Below, one piece after another: positions 47,491-59,001 of a DNA stretch of 64,000 bases; position 1 is the stretch's first letter; each line of letters opens with the position of its first letter. The stretch spans positions 127,939,001 to 128,003,000 of the forward strand of contig CM059584.1 of assembly GCA_030407085.1 (NCBI GenBank), given 5' to 3'. The translations under genes were made by a program, and so were the position numbers. Below the pieces are notes generated by a model that was not told the DNA's origin, searched no databases, and saw nothing but the letters and a program-made list of their open reading frames with translations. Source of the DNA: Trichopria drosophilae. Taxonomy: Eukaryota; Arthropoda; Insecta; Hymenoptera; Diapriidae.

Positions 47491-48826
47491 CACTGTAAAA
47501 AAAGATTATGTGAAATTACTACTCTGAGAGTAGGTAATCTCTATAACCTAGTCTGAGAGTAGTAAAATCCCTAGAAAGTTGTAAATATTACAGCAAATAT
47601 GTAAATTTACAGCGATTGTCAACAGACTTGAAATTGCAGGTTAGAATTTACAATTAATGTAGTAAAATTACTGTGTTTATAGTAAAATCACACCATTATA
47701 GTGAAATTACAGTGCTGTAATAAAATTACAATATCGGTGAATTTTTCCCATTTTTTAGGTTAAATACACTATTGGTGCGTGCAATATATATGTATTAAAT
47801 ACTAAATTGTATTATATAATATAATATATGTGAATGTAAAAAATATTGCAATTTGTTTAAGAATTAATTAAATAGTAAATTAAATAATAAAAAAATAAAA
47901 ATAAAAATAGTTTTTAGGAATGTTTTAATAAATATTATTTATCATACAATAGCATTTGTAATATAAAATTCAACCTAACAAACAACGATTCGTATATAGT
48001 TTTGCATTTAACGACAATAAACAATACATGTAAATAGTCACTTTACAATAAATTTGGTTCATAAAACTTCACTCGATTTAACAGTTTGTAGTTTACGAAG
48101 TAACGTGTACACTTTTTCGGTGACAGCTTGATTTTTACCCCTGCTTGCGTCTTCTGAATAGATTTGGAGCCACTTCATTTGTGCATATTCAAAAAAGTGG
48201 GGAACATTGTCTGGCCACGTTTTATTAAATACAAAATACGATGCCAATAGCATCATGATCGCTTCCTGGATTCCTTGAACGGGGTCTAAAATCATGGTAT
48301 CTAATCCATGACATATTACATTTATACAATATTACAATTATAATAAAAATAAATCCATCAAACTTAACCTCAATATACTTGTAAAGAAACTTCATTTTAT
48401 TTGGTCAAATAAATATGTAGCATATGATTTTTATACCTCTGCACACGTTTGATGGGATAAAAAATATCTTCACATAACAAATAACCGAAATCTTTACGAG
48501 AAATTCAAACAAGTATATAAACATCAATGATGGCTGCCGAGTCACGCGCGAAATGGAAAATATTACTAGAGAAATTGTATTTTTAACATTGTCAGATGTA
48601 ATTTCACATTCAAACAGTAATTTCAAAAAGTGTAAAATTACTGCTTTCAGAAGTGGTAATTTATATAACCTACTCTCAGAGTGACAATTTCACAATATTT
48701 GTAGTGCTATTACAGTTTTGGTGTAAAAATACTAGTGATTTTGTACTTTTACACCATTCAAAGTCGTAACTCGGGTGTGTAATTTCACACTTGTGTTGTG
48801 ATTTTACGAAACCATTTTTTACAGTG
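47491..48826. mobile_element. terminal-repeat element with CACTGTAAAAAA ends
   Basis: The start CACTGTAAAAAAAGATT and the end (CCATTTTTTACAGTG, inverse CACTGTAAAAAATGG) match over about 13 bp. Near both ends are many related GTAATTTCACA / GTAAAATTAC motifs and a shared CTCTGAGAGTAG/CTACTCTCAGAGTG block. Length is about 1.34 kb. A minus-strand frame at 48059-48295 is the only coding trace. The superfamily is not assigned. Confidence 0.65.
48059..48295 (-). pseudogene. unassigned ORF remnant inside a terminal-repeat element
   Basis: The 78-residue frame is preceded by open sequence to about 48300. Its product contains ILDPVQGIQEAIMMLLASYF and WPDNVPHFFEYAQMKW, regular-looking protein sequence rather than repeat translation. 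It sits within the element at 47491-48826, so it is probably the C-terminal end of an element-encoded protein. I do not recognise the family. Confidence 0.4.
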
Positions 48827-50320
48827 CACTATGGTCCCAAGGACGTCTTAAAGACCATCTGGAGACAAAAAGACGTCCTTCGAACGTCCTAGAGACATGT
48901 GTCCTATAGTTTGGTTCCGAAATCCTTTACAGTTATTTACTCGAGCGCCTCTAGTGGATGGAGTATCAAACTTCATATACGGCAACTTTGAAAAGTTCCG
49001 AAATTTGTGGAACATTGTAGAAAAATCTAGAAAACTTGTGAAAGTTCTTCATTTTTTGTGAATTTTATTTGAAAAATACTCAAGATATCTTCGTTTCTTT
49101 CAGACGTACGTATATTTTAATGTCTATATAACTATTTCTCCACATTTTCCTACAATTCATAAAATGTAAGATGAACTTTGGATATTGTAAAATTTCGCAA
49201 ATTTCATTCGATTAATATCTATTATTTCTGTTTTATAATATAAAAAGTTATTAAATTATTTAACTCCTTGCAATGTGCAACATATTTTGTATAACCAACA
49301 AAATTTGGCAATTTAGAAAGTGAAAATGTTAATCAAACTTTTTCATAATTTCTATTCCTAAAAAAACGTAACAAACAAAATTAAAAGTCCAATTTTCTCT
49401 CGTAATCAAACTCCATCCACTTACAATAATGATAGGGTAAGAAAAGAAAGGATTGTTTAAAAAAAACAATTCGAATTGGCCAAGAAATAAAAATCTATTT
49501 ATTTTCGAAATAGAAGAATATACAAAATTTCTAGTAAATTTAACAACAGGATTAACCTGAAACAGGAGCGATATTTGATTGGAAATATACTAATGAAACA
49601 GCTACGATATAAGAAAATATTTCATCCAAGTAATTGACTTAGTGCTTGTACCTTAACATACGCATATATCCGACTCAACGTGAAATAAAATAACACCTAC
49701 GCATCTAATTAGAAAAGTATTTCACTTCACAAAATGCCTATTGATATACTTAACATTAACGTAACATTTTTGGTCCGGTAGGATATTGCTAGTCGTAACT
49801 ATAGCCTTTTCGTAACGGTTTGCACCCAACTACTTGCGAGTAGTTGTAATTCAATCTTTTAATGTAGAGTTTCGTCTAAAAATAACCTATGTAATAAGTT
49901 ATGTAGTTTCGCTATATTATACAGTATTCCCTTGGCAAACACTATTTAGAAAATAACGAATTTTACTACATTGGTGCAAACCGACAAGGCATTCAACAGG
50001 TTCAACTATTTTTTTTTCTTGTCTAGAAACGTCGATTATGACATTGATATGTATATCACTTCTTTAGCTTAGAGTTTATAAAAATGTATTACGATCGATG
50101 GACCTGACTGTTCGATGTCTTGTCCAGGGTACGAGTCTTTCGTTGAAGTCGATCTTCCAACAGATGTCGACAACTTTTAATACTTGTCACACAGTACGCT
50201 ACTTTCATTCATTATTTCTAGTAAATTCCTAAATCACAATATATATCGCAAAGTATAGATGTCGAAGCTTACGAAAATGTACTTAACATAGATACGTAAC
50301 GTATCGAAATGAAGCTCGTG
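48827..50320. other. 3' flank of the Gab/Dos gene
   Basis: This AT-rich stretch without coding signal lies downstream of the minus-strand Gab/Dos stop at 50321 and probably contains its long 3' UTR. A 9-base direct/inverse GACGTCCT-type motif (AAGGACGTCTT, AAAAGACGTCCTT) occurs at about 48838-48880. Confidence 0.45.
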
Positions 50321-53300
50321 TTAAGACAATTCGTTGGTGCATTGTTTCCTTTCTTCCTCGACTTTTTGCCTTGTTCGATTGAAAGCTTCCGTTTTGAGGA
50401 AGTCTACGGTCTTGTAAACTGTTGCGCTTGGCGAAGATTGCGCCGGTGTCATATTGGAAGAGATAAAACCTTCAGACTTCTCCAAGTCAAGGTCAAGATA
50501 TTGCAATACGACCGTCTTTCGATTTGATGCAGGAATAAACATATTATCTTCCTGATAATAATAGATCTGTAATATTATTTTCTCAATTAAATCACGTATC
50601 GTTTTACTTTTAACCCATTAACGCCTGAAATGGCATTGTTTATACTTCATTATCAATCAAGTATTTCATATCAAAATCGAAGTTTGAAAACAATTGAAAG
50701 GTACATATCCTATTGTTTTCGAGGTCGCTCTTCAAGATTCCGAGGTCAAAATTGAGTTTCAGCCATCAGGAATTCCAATATGGCGCCGAACTTTTAAAAA
50801 AATTCCAAAAAATTGGGAATTATTTATTCCTATCAATTTTTTTCGAGCTATTAGAATATTGGGATTCTATTGAAACTCTGAACAAAGGTCAACAAAATAC
50901 TTCAATTTTAAGGAAAAATTTTACTTTTATACCCCACATCATTGTAATGACCTCAAAATGTTCTTAGAATTAATCGAGAAATATAGTGGAATTTTTTCAG
51001 ATTTTTGTGATGACATTTTGAGAAATTTTTTTTCAAAATTTTTTTCAAAATCATAATTTATTTATGAAAAATTCTGAAAAAAATTTGGTGTATTCACTTA
51101 TGAATTCTACGAGTTTTTTGTTTGCAATTTTTTCCAAAAGTTAATAGTTTTTGGGGGGAAAAAATCCTAAACTATAATATTTAAAATTCATTTCCTCGAA
51201 AACTATCAACTTTTCGAAAAATTGCAAAGAACAAATAACTCTTAGAATTCATCAGAGAATACACTAAATTTTTTTCAGAATTTTTTGTAAATAAATTACA
51301 ATTTTGAAAAAAATGTTGAAAAAAATGTCTCAAAATGTTATCAAAAAATTATGAAAAATTTCCACTATATCGCTTGATGAATTTTAAGAACTTTTCATTC
51401 TGGGCATTTTTTTTAAAAAGTTCGTAGTTTTTGAGTTAGAGCGTCCAGAAATTTCTCAAAGAAATTTTCATTGTTGACGCCATTTTGAGGTCGTTAGAAT
51501 GATGTAGGGTATAAAAGTAAAATTTTTCCTTAAAATTGAAGTATTTTGTTCACCTTTGTTCAGAGTTTCAATAGAATCCCAATATTCTAATAGCTCGAAA
51601 AAAATTCCCAATTTTTTGGAAATTTTTTTCATATTCGGCGCCATATTGGAATTTCTGATGGCTGAAACTCAATTTTGACCTCGGATTCTTGAAGAGCGAC
51701 CTCGAAAACAGTAGGATACGCACCTCTCAATTGTTTTCAACTTTGATTTTGATTCGAAATACTTGATTGAAAACGAAGTATAAAAATTATCATTTCATGC
51801 GTTAATGGGGTAATAGAGTAACTTACTTCTTCTTGACATTGATTAGTTTCGGTGGATGAACGGGTCGAGCGTAATGAAATTGGACTAGGTACTGCTTTCA
51901 CTTTTCCTCTTCCTGGTGGTGAAGTTAATTTTAATGGTCCTAAAGTATAAAAATTATAGAATAAATTTATGCAAATGTAGCTCAAAATTTATTCAAAGTT
52001 AACATTTATGCACTTTACTAAATCTAATCCAGTGCAATTTCAGTATCAGATTGATGGGATAGATTTAGTTCGTTCTGTGACGATTAGGGACTTAGGTGTC
52101 ACTTTTGATAGTTCTTTAACTTTTTCGAATCATTTAGAATATGTTATAAAAGTAGCCAACAGAAGTTTAGGTTTTCTTTTTAGATCAACGAAGCTTTTCA
52201 CTGACTGTCAGGCTATAATTCACATTTTCAAAAGTATAGTTCTTCCCCATTGTATATATCAGGGTGAGTCAAAATTTTAGAATGTTAAAAAATCGCACGG
52301 GCTCAAGTGGAAATCGATAGGAAACCAAAAAATAAAACTTTTTTTCCCTCTTAGTAAAAATCGTTTAAAGGTCATTTAGAGGTGACTCAAAGCGGTTAAA
52401 GTTCGGCATTTGATTACGAATCCGGTGTCAATTTTGAAAATTCAAAATGGTGGCTCGAATATGGCAGGCGAATTTTTACAAAATTGATCGGTTTCGTTTG
52501 AAACTTGTTGTTTGTGGGTTTTTGTGGTCTCTGATAACGAATCTGGTGTAAGTTTTTCAAAATTCAAAATGGACGATACAATATGTCGGGCGAATTTTTA
52601 AAAAATGGATCGGATTCGTTTGAAATTTGTTACTGAGGGGTTTCAGGGGTCTCCGATTACGAATCCAACATTTTTTCAAACTCAAAAATCGATGGAAATT
52701 TAAAACGAAATCTATTATTCGATGAAATAATTGGTGGATTATGGACTTTTTTATGTACTATATTTCAAAATGAAATTTCGTATTACTTCGTCCCAGACCG
52801 AAGGTCAAAAAAATTGCACTATTGTTTTTCATCAAATGTCGACGTTTTAGACGGCATTTTGAATTCTGAAAAATTGACACCAGATTCGTAACCAGCGACC
52901 CCGAAAAACCCCCCGAGTAACAAGTTTCAAATGAATCCGATCAATTTTTTAAAATTTCATCCACCATATTGTGTCGTCCATTTTGAATTTTGAAAAAATT
53001 ACACCAGATTCGTTATCAGAGACCAGAAAAACCCTCAAATAACAAGTTTCAAACGAAAACGATCAATTTTTTTAAAATGCGCCCGCCATATTGGACCGCC
53101 ATTTTGAATGTTGAAAAATTGACACCGGATTCGTAATCAGTGACCCCGAAAACCCCCGTAAAACAAATTTTATCAAAATTCATTACTTGTTTTTGAAAGT
53201 AGCTTCATTTTCTTCGCTTTAAGCAACCTTTAAATGACCTTTAAACGATTTTTACGAAGAGGGAAAAAGTTTTATTTTTTGGTCTCCTATCGATTTCCAC

Positions 53301-56270
53301 TTGAGCCTGTGCGATTTTTTAACATTTTAAAATTTTGACTCACCATAGAATTCACTGTGATTCGGAGGTGAGAGACGTGCATGTGCAGCACGGAACTGCC
53401 CATCATGAGGGCTGCACAATGACATCATTTCGTGAATTCACGTCGTGAGCCCATCGTGAGTCTGCACCCAATGTTATCTGGGAAGTTGCACTTTATACAA
53501 ATAATGAAAATTTGGTAAAATATATTGCTATTGACACGAATAAAATCTGGGTGTACACGAAGTGTACAAAAAGAGCTTTGTATATACTTTATCGTAAGTG
53601 TACAAGAAATGTACAATGAAGATGAAATGTAAAAACATTTCCTCACCTCTGTTCATCAGAAGCGGAACTTGTACAGTAGGACCTCTCTTATTCTAATTAG
53701 TAAAGTTTTTCAAAATGGCGGCGACCTCTCTTATTCTAATTTTCCCCTTACCACCACTTACTTTGCTTGCAAGCTTGTGATTCGTGGACAATATTTTTCG
53801 TTGACTTTTCGTGTGATAATGGGAGAAAACTTGTGGGAGAACGATTAGAATAAGAGAGGCTGAACAATTAGAATAAGAGAAGTCCTACTGTATATCCATC
53901 AGAAATTTGGTGCCTTTATTTGAAATACAACATTGGTAGATTGGAAGCGATTCAAAGGAAGTTTTTAAGATTTCTATCGCATAAAACTGATACTCCTATG
54001 CATCGGTTCTCACACGAATATGGACCTATTTCTAAAATGTTTGATTTACGCACGATACAATCAATTCATGAATTTAGAGATTCCTTTTAGTCTATAAGGT
54101 TATGTCTGACTCTTATAACGCTCAAGAAATTGCTAATTTATTCTCTCTTCGGACAGTACGTTATGCACGTCGGGTACATCGTCCACTTTCCAAGATTCAA
54201 TGTAAATCGAGCAGATTTTATTTCTCTACGATAAATAGAATCACTCGTCTGTGGAATAATCTGCTTGAGGAAATAAAATCTGCTCGATCTTTATCACTTT
54301 TTATACTTAGATGTAAGACGTACAGTAGGACCTCTCTTACTCCAATTGCCTTTCTTATTCTAATTGTCTAGTCTCTCTTATTCTAATCGTTCCCCCACAA
54401 GTCTTCTCCCACTATCACACTAATAGTCAACGAAAAATATTGTCCACGAATCACAAGTTCGCAAGCAAAGTAAGTGGGGGTAAGGGGAAAATTAGAATAA
54501 GAGAGGTCGGCGCGATCTTGAAAAACTTTACTAATTAGAATAAGAGAGGTCCTACTGTATAAGTGTGAATATTGTGAATGAATATAAGATTGTATCAAGT
54601 GACCATTATTATTTTCTTTTTTTGTAACAAGGGCATTTATGTCCGTTAATATACTAATAAATAAATAAATACCTTCGAGAGGAGACTTGCTCACAGCAGG
54701 TTTCAATTTTCTGTTTATGCTCGGCGGTTCATATCCGGAATGTTCTGCAGGACTCGTTTCTACTACAATACTCAAATTTGGGGAGGGTTCGTCACTGGTC
54801 GTTGACAACGAATCGCTCATTTTTCTTCTCGGTTTCAATTGCCTATAAACTACTGGTGGTGGCATTACCGAAGAGGTTGGCTTACCCTGAAATGATGGAC
54901 TCGGCAGATTCATCACATTTTCCGATGAGGAAGTTACAGAATCATCGTGGAAATCATATCGGAATATTCGATCTTCGTTGTTCGATGGTGCGGCATTGGA
55001 ATAACAATGCCTTACTGGCCTACCAGTGGTATTTGTATCAGCCGAACCAGGATTATGAGATCTCGGAAAATCATAAGTCTCGTCCGATACGATAGCAGTG
55101 GAAGGGGTGGAAGGGGCAGAGGTCGACGGTGTCGTTGGCTTGGAACTTTCTGTCGCACCATCTAAATTTAAATAATTATGACCAGGGTTATCAGGTAACA
55201 TGTGATGCGGTTTCGGAGGTCTAGGGGGAACAGGATTTTCTGGCGGCTGTTCCGTACTATCGATTTTGAGTCTTCCGAATCTCTTTTGTACACTCCAGGA
55301 TCCATGGTCAAGCTTGTCTAATAATAACCACAATTTAAAATACTCGTTTTAAAATTGTATTAAAAAACTTATGTTTACCAGAATAATTTTCACAATTCGC
55401 ACTTGGAACTGGAGAAGACCACTCGTCATCAGTGAAAACACTTTCAGCATCAGTCGTCATCGGTGAAGAGGTCAACTTCCTGGGAGCATCGTAATGTTCG
55501 GGCCCTTGACTGATTGCTGAGCCAAGCGAACTGGTATCGTACATGCGACGACCAGAAATACATTCGCTAATAGGAATATAAGGACCAGAAATCGTACTGG
55601 CCGGTGAAAGAGGTGGAGATTCTTGCACTTCATATGAAAATACATTATCATTTACAAATCCATCATTATTTATCAATTCTTCAACTTACTTTGACCCTGT
55701 TGTTCCCCTTCTTGAGTAAAAATGTTTAATGAACAAACTTGACAAATAGTATCCACCCATTTATTCATATCCGCTTCATCTTCAGCCGCAAGATAATAAG
55801 TCCTTTTGGGGGTTTTCACATTGAACATAAATTGATACTTTAGCTTTCGATCTTCAAACCTCAATCCGGAATCAACCTGTATTAAATATATTAACAGGAA
55901 TAACGAAATGGAATTTATAATGGCATTTCCAATTTATCTATTAGTTTACCTGTTCGCATTGATCCAAATCAATTCTTCCTTTCATCTTTCGACAGCGACG
56001 GTCCCTGTAGTACTCCAAAACATACTGACCTGGTAGTTCGCCACTTTGGCGCAACATGAACCACCTCTGTCTCCATCTCTAAACCAACAAATAACAACTA
56101 ATTAAAAAATATTTTGAGTTGACAATTTGCAGAGTCGAAGTAGATCTCAAAAATTGGAATTGGTCTTATGTAAACACAAGACCCACCGCTCTCCAAAGTT
56201 TCGTTGGAGGAGATTTGATGAGCCATCCTTCGTGCACAACCTCTTGGCTGGTGGTCCTGCTCACGTCCAT
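50321..56270 (-). CDS. dos: Gab/Dos family docking adaptor (PH domain, GRB2-associated binder)
   Basis: Seven coding exons on the minus strand: 56270-56187, 56078-55950, 55876-55690, 55627-55379, 55317-54673, 51939-51827 and 50551-50321. Phases agree and sum to 545 aa. The start is MDVSRTTSQEVVHEGWLIKS. The PH domain spans about residues 10-120 (PPTKLWRA/RWRQRWFMLR, KWVDTICQVC) and binds membrane phosphoinositides. Two PxxxRxxKP motifs (PVVYRQLKP and PSINRKLKP) fit the C-terminal SH3 domain of Grb2/Drk; PPRPPKPHHM is another SH3 site. The last exon has LQYLDLDL and TVYKTVDFLKT, matching the paired Csw/SHP2 SH2-binding tyrosines of Gab1 and Dos. Such proteins relay receptor tyrosine kinase signals to Ras/MAPK. 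The exon 3-4 intron is only 62 bp; intron 5 (2.7 kb) and intron 6 (1.3 kb) are full of mobile elements. Confidence 0.92.
50614..51809. mobile_element. piggyBac-like fold-back MITE in Gab/Dos intron 6
   Basis: The left end is TTAA followed by CCCATTAACGCCTGAAATGG; the right end is the inverse (CATTTCATGCGTTAATGGG) followed by GTAA, a decayed TTAA. The arms run about 550-600 bp each and meet near 51200. They share TTTTCGAGGTCGCTCTTCAAGA, then GAGTTTCAGCCATCAG and AATTCCAATATGGCGCCGAA. TTAA duplication with CCC ends points to piggyBac. There is no coding content. Confidence 0.75.
52262..53345. repeat. fold-back repeat inserted in the LINE
   Basis: About 52265-52690 is the inverse of about 52860-53343. 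The ends read GGTGAGTCAAAATTTTAGAA and the inverse, then GGCTCAAGTGGAAATCGATAGG. The arms carry repeated TTCAAAATGGNGG cores with TTTGATTACGAATCCGG-type spacers. A piece in the loop (CATCAAATGTCGACGTTTTAG, about 52835) belongs to the 42.5/58.5 kb repeat family. Confidence 0.75.
53346..53890. repeat. inverse copy of the 35.9-36.45 kb composite, with pogo MITE copy 2
   Basis: This is the reverse complement of 35889-36450. It contains the CCCAGATAACA end with its GTGAATTCACG-rich edge, the shared flank with GTGTACACGAAGTGTACA, and a pogo-type MITE at 53674-53890 (TA/CAGTAGGACC ... GGTCCTACTG/TA). Both copies share the same junctions, so a composite was copied as a unit. Confidence 0.78.
54323..54557. 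mobile_element. pogo-type MITE, copy 3
   Basis: The ends CAGTAGGACCTCTCTTACTC and CCTACTG are flanked by TA on both sides. The inside is nearly the same as the copies at 35889 and 53674. It is inserted in the tail of the split LINE within Gab/Dos intron 5. Confidence 0.8.
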
Positions 56271-57077
56271 CGTCCCATCTTCCGGTGTTCAACCATTGGA
56301 TTAACTAATTCGCGCACATTATCCTTGCCGAGAACCCTAATGGGTTATCGAACTAGCAAGTGTCGTAAATTTCTTTTAAATCGTACGTTTATCTATTTTT
56401 GGAGTATACGTTAATCGTGCGGCACTAAACGAGACCCCGTTCCCACGTAGGCACTTCTACAATGACACTAACGTACCGAGTACAGAGTGCCGAATCGCCA
56501 AGTTTTGCTTTGTTTTGCTTGGTATTACAAGTTGTCCGCTCATTGTCGCAAATTCGACGAAGGGCCTTCAGCCGCTCCGCGAACAGCAGAGCGAAGTCCC
56601 CCCGACCGTACGCCGCGCGTACCAGAGATTGCCGCTGGGAGCGAACCTCAGGGGTCTTCTGCTGAGGCGCACGGGATTGGGATGAGTCACCTCGATGATT
56701 GTTTGGATGCTGAGTGTGATGTAGCGATGTACTTCGCGATAAATAGACGTAAAACAATAGCCAACGGTGAACACGCATTTACATTAATATACATACATGC
56801 ACAGAGATGCACGCGACGGTTTACTAGGAAGTCTCTTCAAACTAGAACTATAGGCGAGTTTTTTCCAATTATTCTAAAAATCATATTGTTTTTAAATTAT
56901 CATTTTATGAATCATTAGCTTTCGTTACCGAATAAGTTATGCACGAAATTTAAATAACTTTTACTTGCCCAGGAAACGAAGAATGATTGTGAGAAGCATT
57001 GAAACTTGAATACTTCTAAATCCTTTTTCTTACTCTTTCAACAAGTATTGGTAAGTATAGGAAGCATTCAGAAGGTT
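56271..57077. other. 5' region of the Gab/Dos gene
   Basis: A GC-richer stretch at about 56540-56680 (CCGACCGTACGCCGCGCG) lies 300-400 bp upstream of the Gab/Dos start and probably marks its promoter or 5' UTR. Open frames on both strands here (56425-56918) look incidental to base composition. Further out the sequence is AT-rich without features. Confidence 0.45.
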
Positions 57078-58140
57078 TCAAAACATATATGCTAATGCTG
57101 CATTCGGAAAAGTGAAGTAGGCTCAGTAAGTTTTGTCCGAAATTATTGAGAAGCATTCAAGAACAAACTATTCAATTCTTGGAAGAGGATTTGGAACGAT
57201 CGACAATAGGGAAGTATTCACGAAGGTCAACAAATAGAATTCAAAGTTCAAAAACGGATATTTTTGTAATTGTGTGCGTAAAGTACTTTTGAGGCATGTT
57301 TTTCGTGCGTAAAGTTCACTTTTACACACTCCCGATGATAAAATTCGTAAAGTGAACGGTCGTGCGTAAAGTTGCACTTTACTTACAGTTGGGTGTAAAG
57401 TATAACTGTTACGCATCGGTCGGGAATTTTACAAATCACTCGGCGCCTCGTATGTATAGTTCCCGCCCGGTGCGTAAAAGTACACTTTACACCCTTGTTA
57501 GGTAATATACTATTTTCAATAAGTCTGATTAATTTTTCATTTGCTGGGTGCTCCGGTGCCAGTAACAATAGTAGTTTTCGATACAAGTGCGTAAAAGTGT
57601 TCTCCACGAATGTGAGGGTTGCGGATCGAGCTGAAAGCGAGATTCGCATTCACATTAGTACAAAAAACATTTTCGCACATGCGTCAAACAATATTTTATG
57701 TTGCAAGTGCATAAAATACGCCAGAAAAAAGTAAAAAATGTGTGAAATAGTATTTTTGATACACGTGTCCGTAAAGTAGACACATTACGTACTCCTTTTA
57801 GTCCGTAAAGTGTTATTTTACGGACTGATCCAGTCGGTCCGTAAAATTGAACTTTACGGCCTAGGACCGAAAAGTACTATTTACGCACACTGTAACATAA
57901 AATATATATGCCAATGCTGCATTCAGAAAAGTAAAGTAGGCTCAGTAAGTTTTGTCCGAAATTATTGAGAAGCATTCAAGAACAAGCTATTCAATTCTTG
58001 GAAGAGGATTTAAAACAATCGACAGCAGGGAAGTTTTCACGAAGGCCAACAAATAGAATTCAAAGTTCAAAAATTAATATTTTTCAATCATTCTGAATAA
58101 CTTTTCGTTTGCTGGGTGCTCCGGTACCAGTAACGAAATA
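57078..58140. repeat. duplicated unit interrupted by GTGCGTAAAGT-rich insert
   Basis: 57078-57245 and 57897-58075 are direct copies (AATGCTGCATTC, GTAGGCTCAGTAAGTTTTGT, TTCTTGGAAGAGGATTT, GAATTCAAAGTTCAAAAA). The second continues straight to TTTGCTGGGTGCTCCGGTACC; in the first this continuation is displaced to about 57537 by an insert of about 250 bp (57262-57520). The insert and the stretch 57580-57895 are packed with GTGCGTAAAGT, CGTAAAGTGAAC and their inverses, later changing to GTCCGTAAAGT. Confidence 0.72.
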
Positions 58141-58482
58141 TATTCCTAATAAGCACAGATTTTGAAAAAAGATTACTTTATGACTTCTCGGATGTCCTCA
58201 TGCTTATTATACTAATACTATATAAGAAGTAATAAATAAGAATTCTTTTCTAACAAATTTATGAATGTTAATTGTAAATTACAGTGATTAGGTAAGTTAA
58301 TGCCCAGTAATCTCAAATACATTCAAATATTGAAATATAGATACTTTTAGATTAATGAAAATTTTGAAAATTTGAGAACAGTTGGAAATTCACAAACGTA
58401 TAAAATAGCTTAAATTTGGAAAATTTTGTAATTTTGAAAGTCTAAACAGTTTTACCCAGACCAAGTCTGGACGAAATATTGA

Positions 58483-59001
58483 ATTTGGTCACTTCGGCCA
58501 TAAAAATTACCCTATAGTTTTTCATCAAATGTCGACGTTTTAGACCCTAAAAGGAACCCAAATCAACAATAAAAAAATTTGTGTCCGTGATCTTGTACGT
58601 ACGTACGTCCGTACGTTCCGTTTTTTTGTCTCGCGAAAACTCGCGAACGGATAAGCGTATTGTACATTTAAAATACGCGTCTTGGCATAACTTAGATCTG
58701 ATTAAATTTTGGCGCAGATCCATCCGTCCATTACTAAAAAAAATTAGCCCCAATTAAGTTCCCTCGTAGTTTTTTGCATTTATTTTGAAAAATACAAATT
58801 TTATTAAAAAATATTTCAAACAAAAAAGATATAGCATGAAATTCTCTACAAAAAAGATTATATGCATTTTCTTCCTAAAGTCAACGATAATGCCATAAAA
58901 ACTGGTTTAAAACGCTTATGACTATTGTCTGAAAAAGTATTGAATTTGGTCACCTCGGCAAAAAAATTACCATATAGTTTTTCATCAAATTTCGACGTTT
59001 C
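58483..59001. repeat. dispersed repeat with direct-repeat ends, copy B
   Basis: The block begins and ends with the same roughly 55-base stretch (GAATTTGGTCAC then TCGGC, then CTATAGTTTTTCATCAAAT and TCGACGTTT). Inside, TTTTGGCGCAGATCCATCCG relates to 17265 and 42745 in inverse. There is no coding content. Confidence 0.68.

Larger units (their letters stand above)
52008..54320 (+). mobile_element. jockey-like LINE reverse transcriptase C-terminal part, split by insertions
   Basis: At 52008-52262 the plus strand reads a LINE thumb region (YQIDGIDLVRSVTIRDLGVT, then FDSSLTFSNHLEYVIKVA, then FKSIVLPHCIY). It resumes at about 53893 with SEIWCLYLKYNIGRLEAI and QRKFLRFLSHK, continuing with stops and shifts to about 54320. 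RDLGV, PH.IY and RLE.IQRKFLRF are typical of jockey-type LINEs. The two halves are separated by 1.6 kb of inserted repeats, bounded by TATA on each side. It sits antisense in Gab/Dos intron 5. Confidence 0.7.

Noticed and set aside
54778..55165. Plus-strand open frames
   Set aside because: They are antisense to the proline-rich exon 5 of the Gab/Dos gene.
56425..56918. Open frames of 117 and 143 codons on opposite strands
   Set aside because: They lie in the GC-richer 5' region of Gab/Dos, overlap each other, have no domain and are likely chance products of composition.
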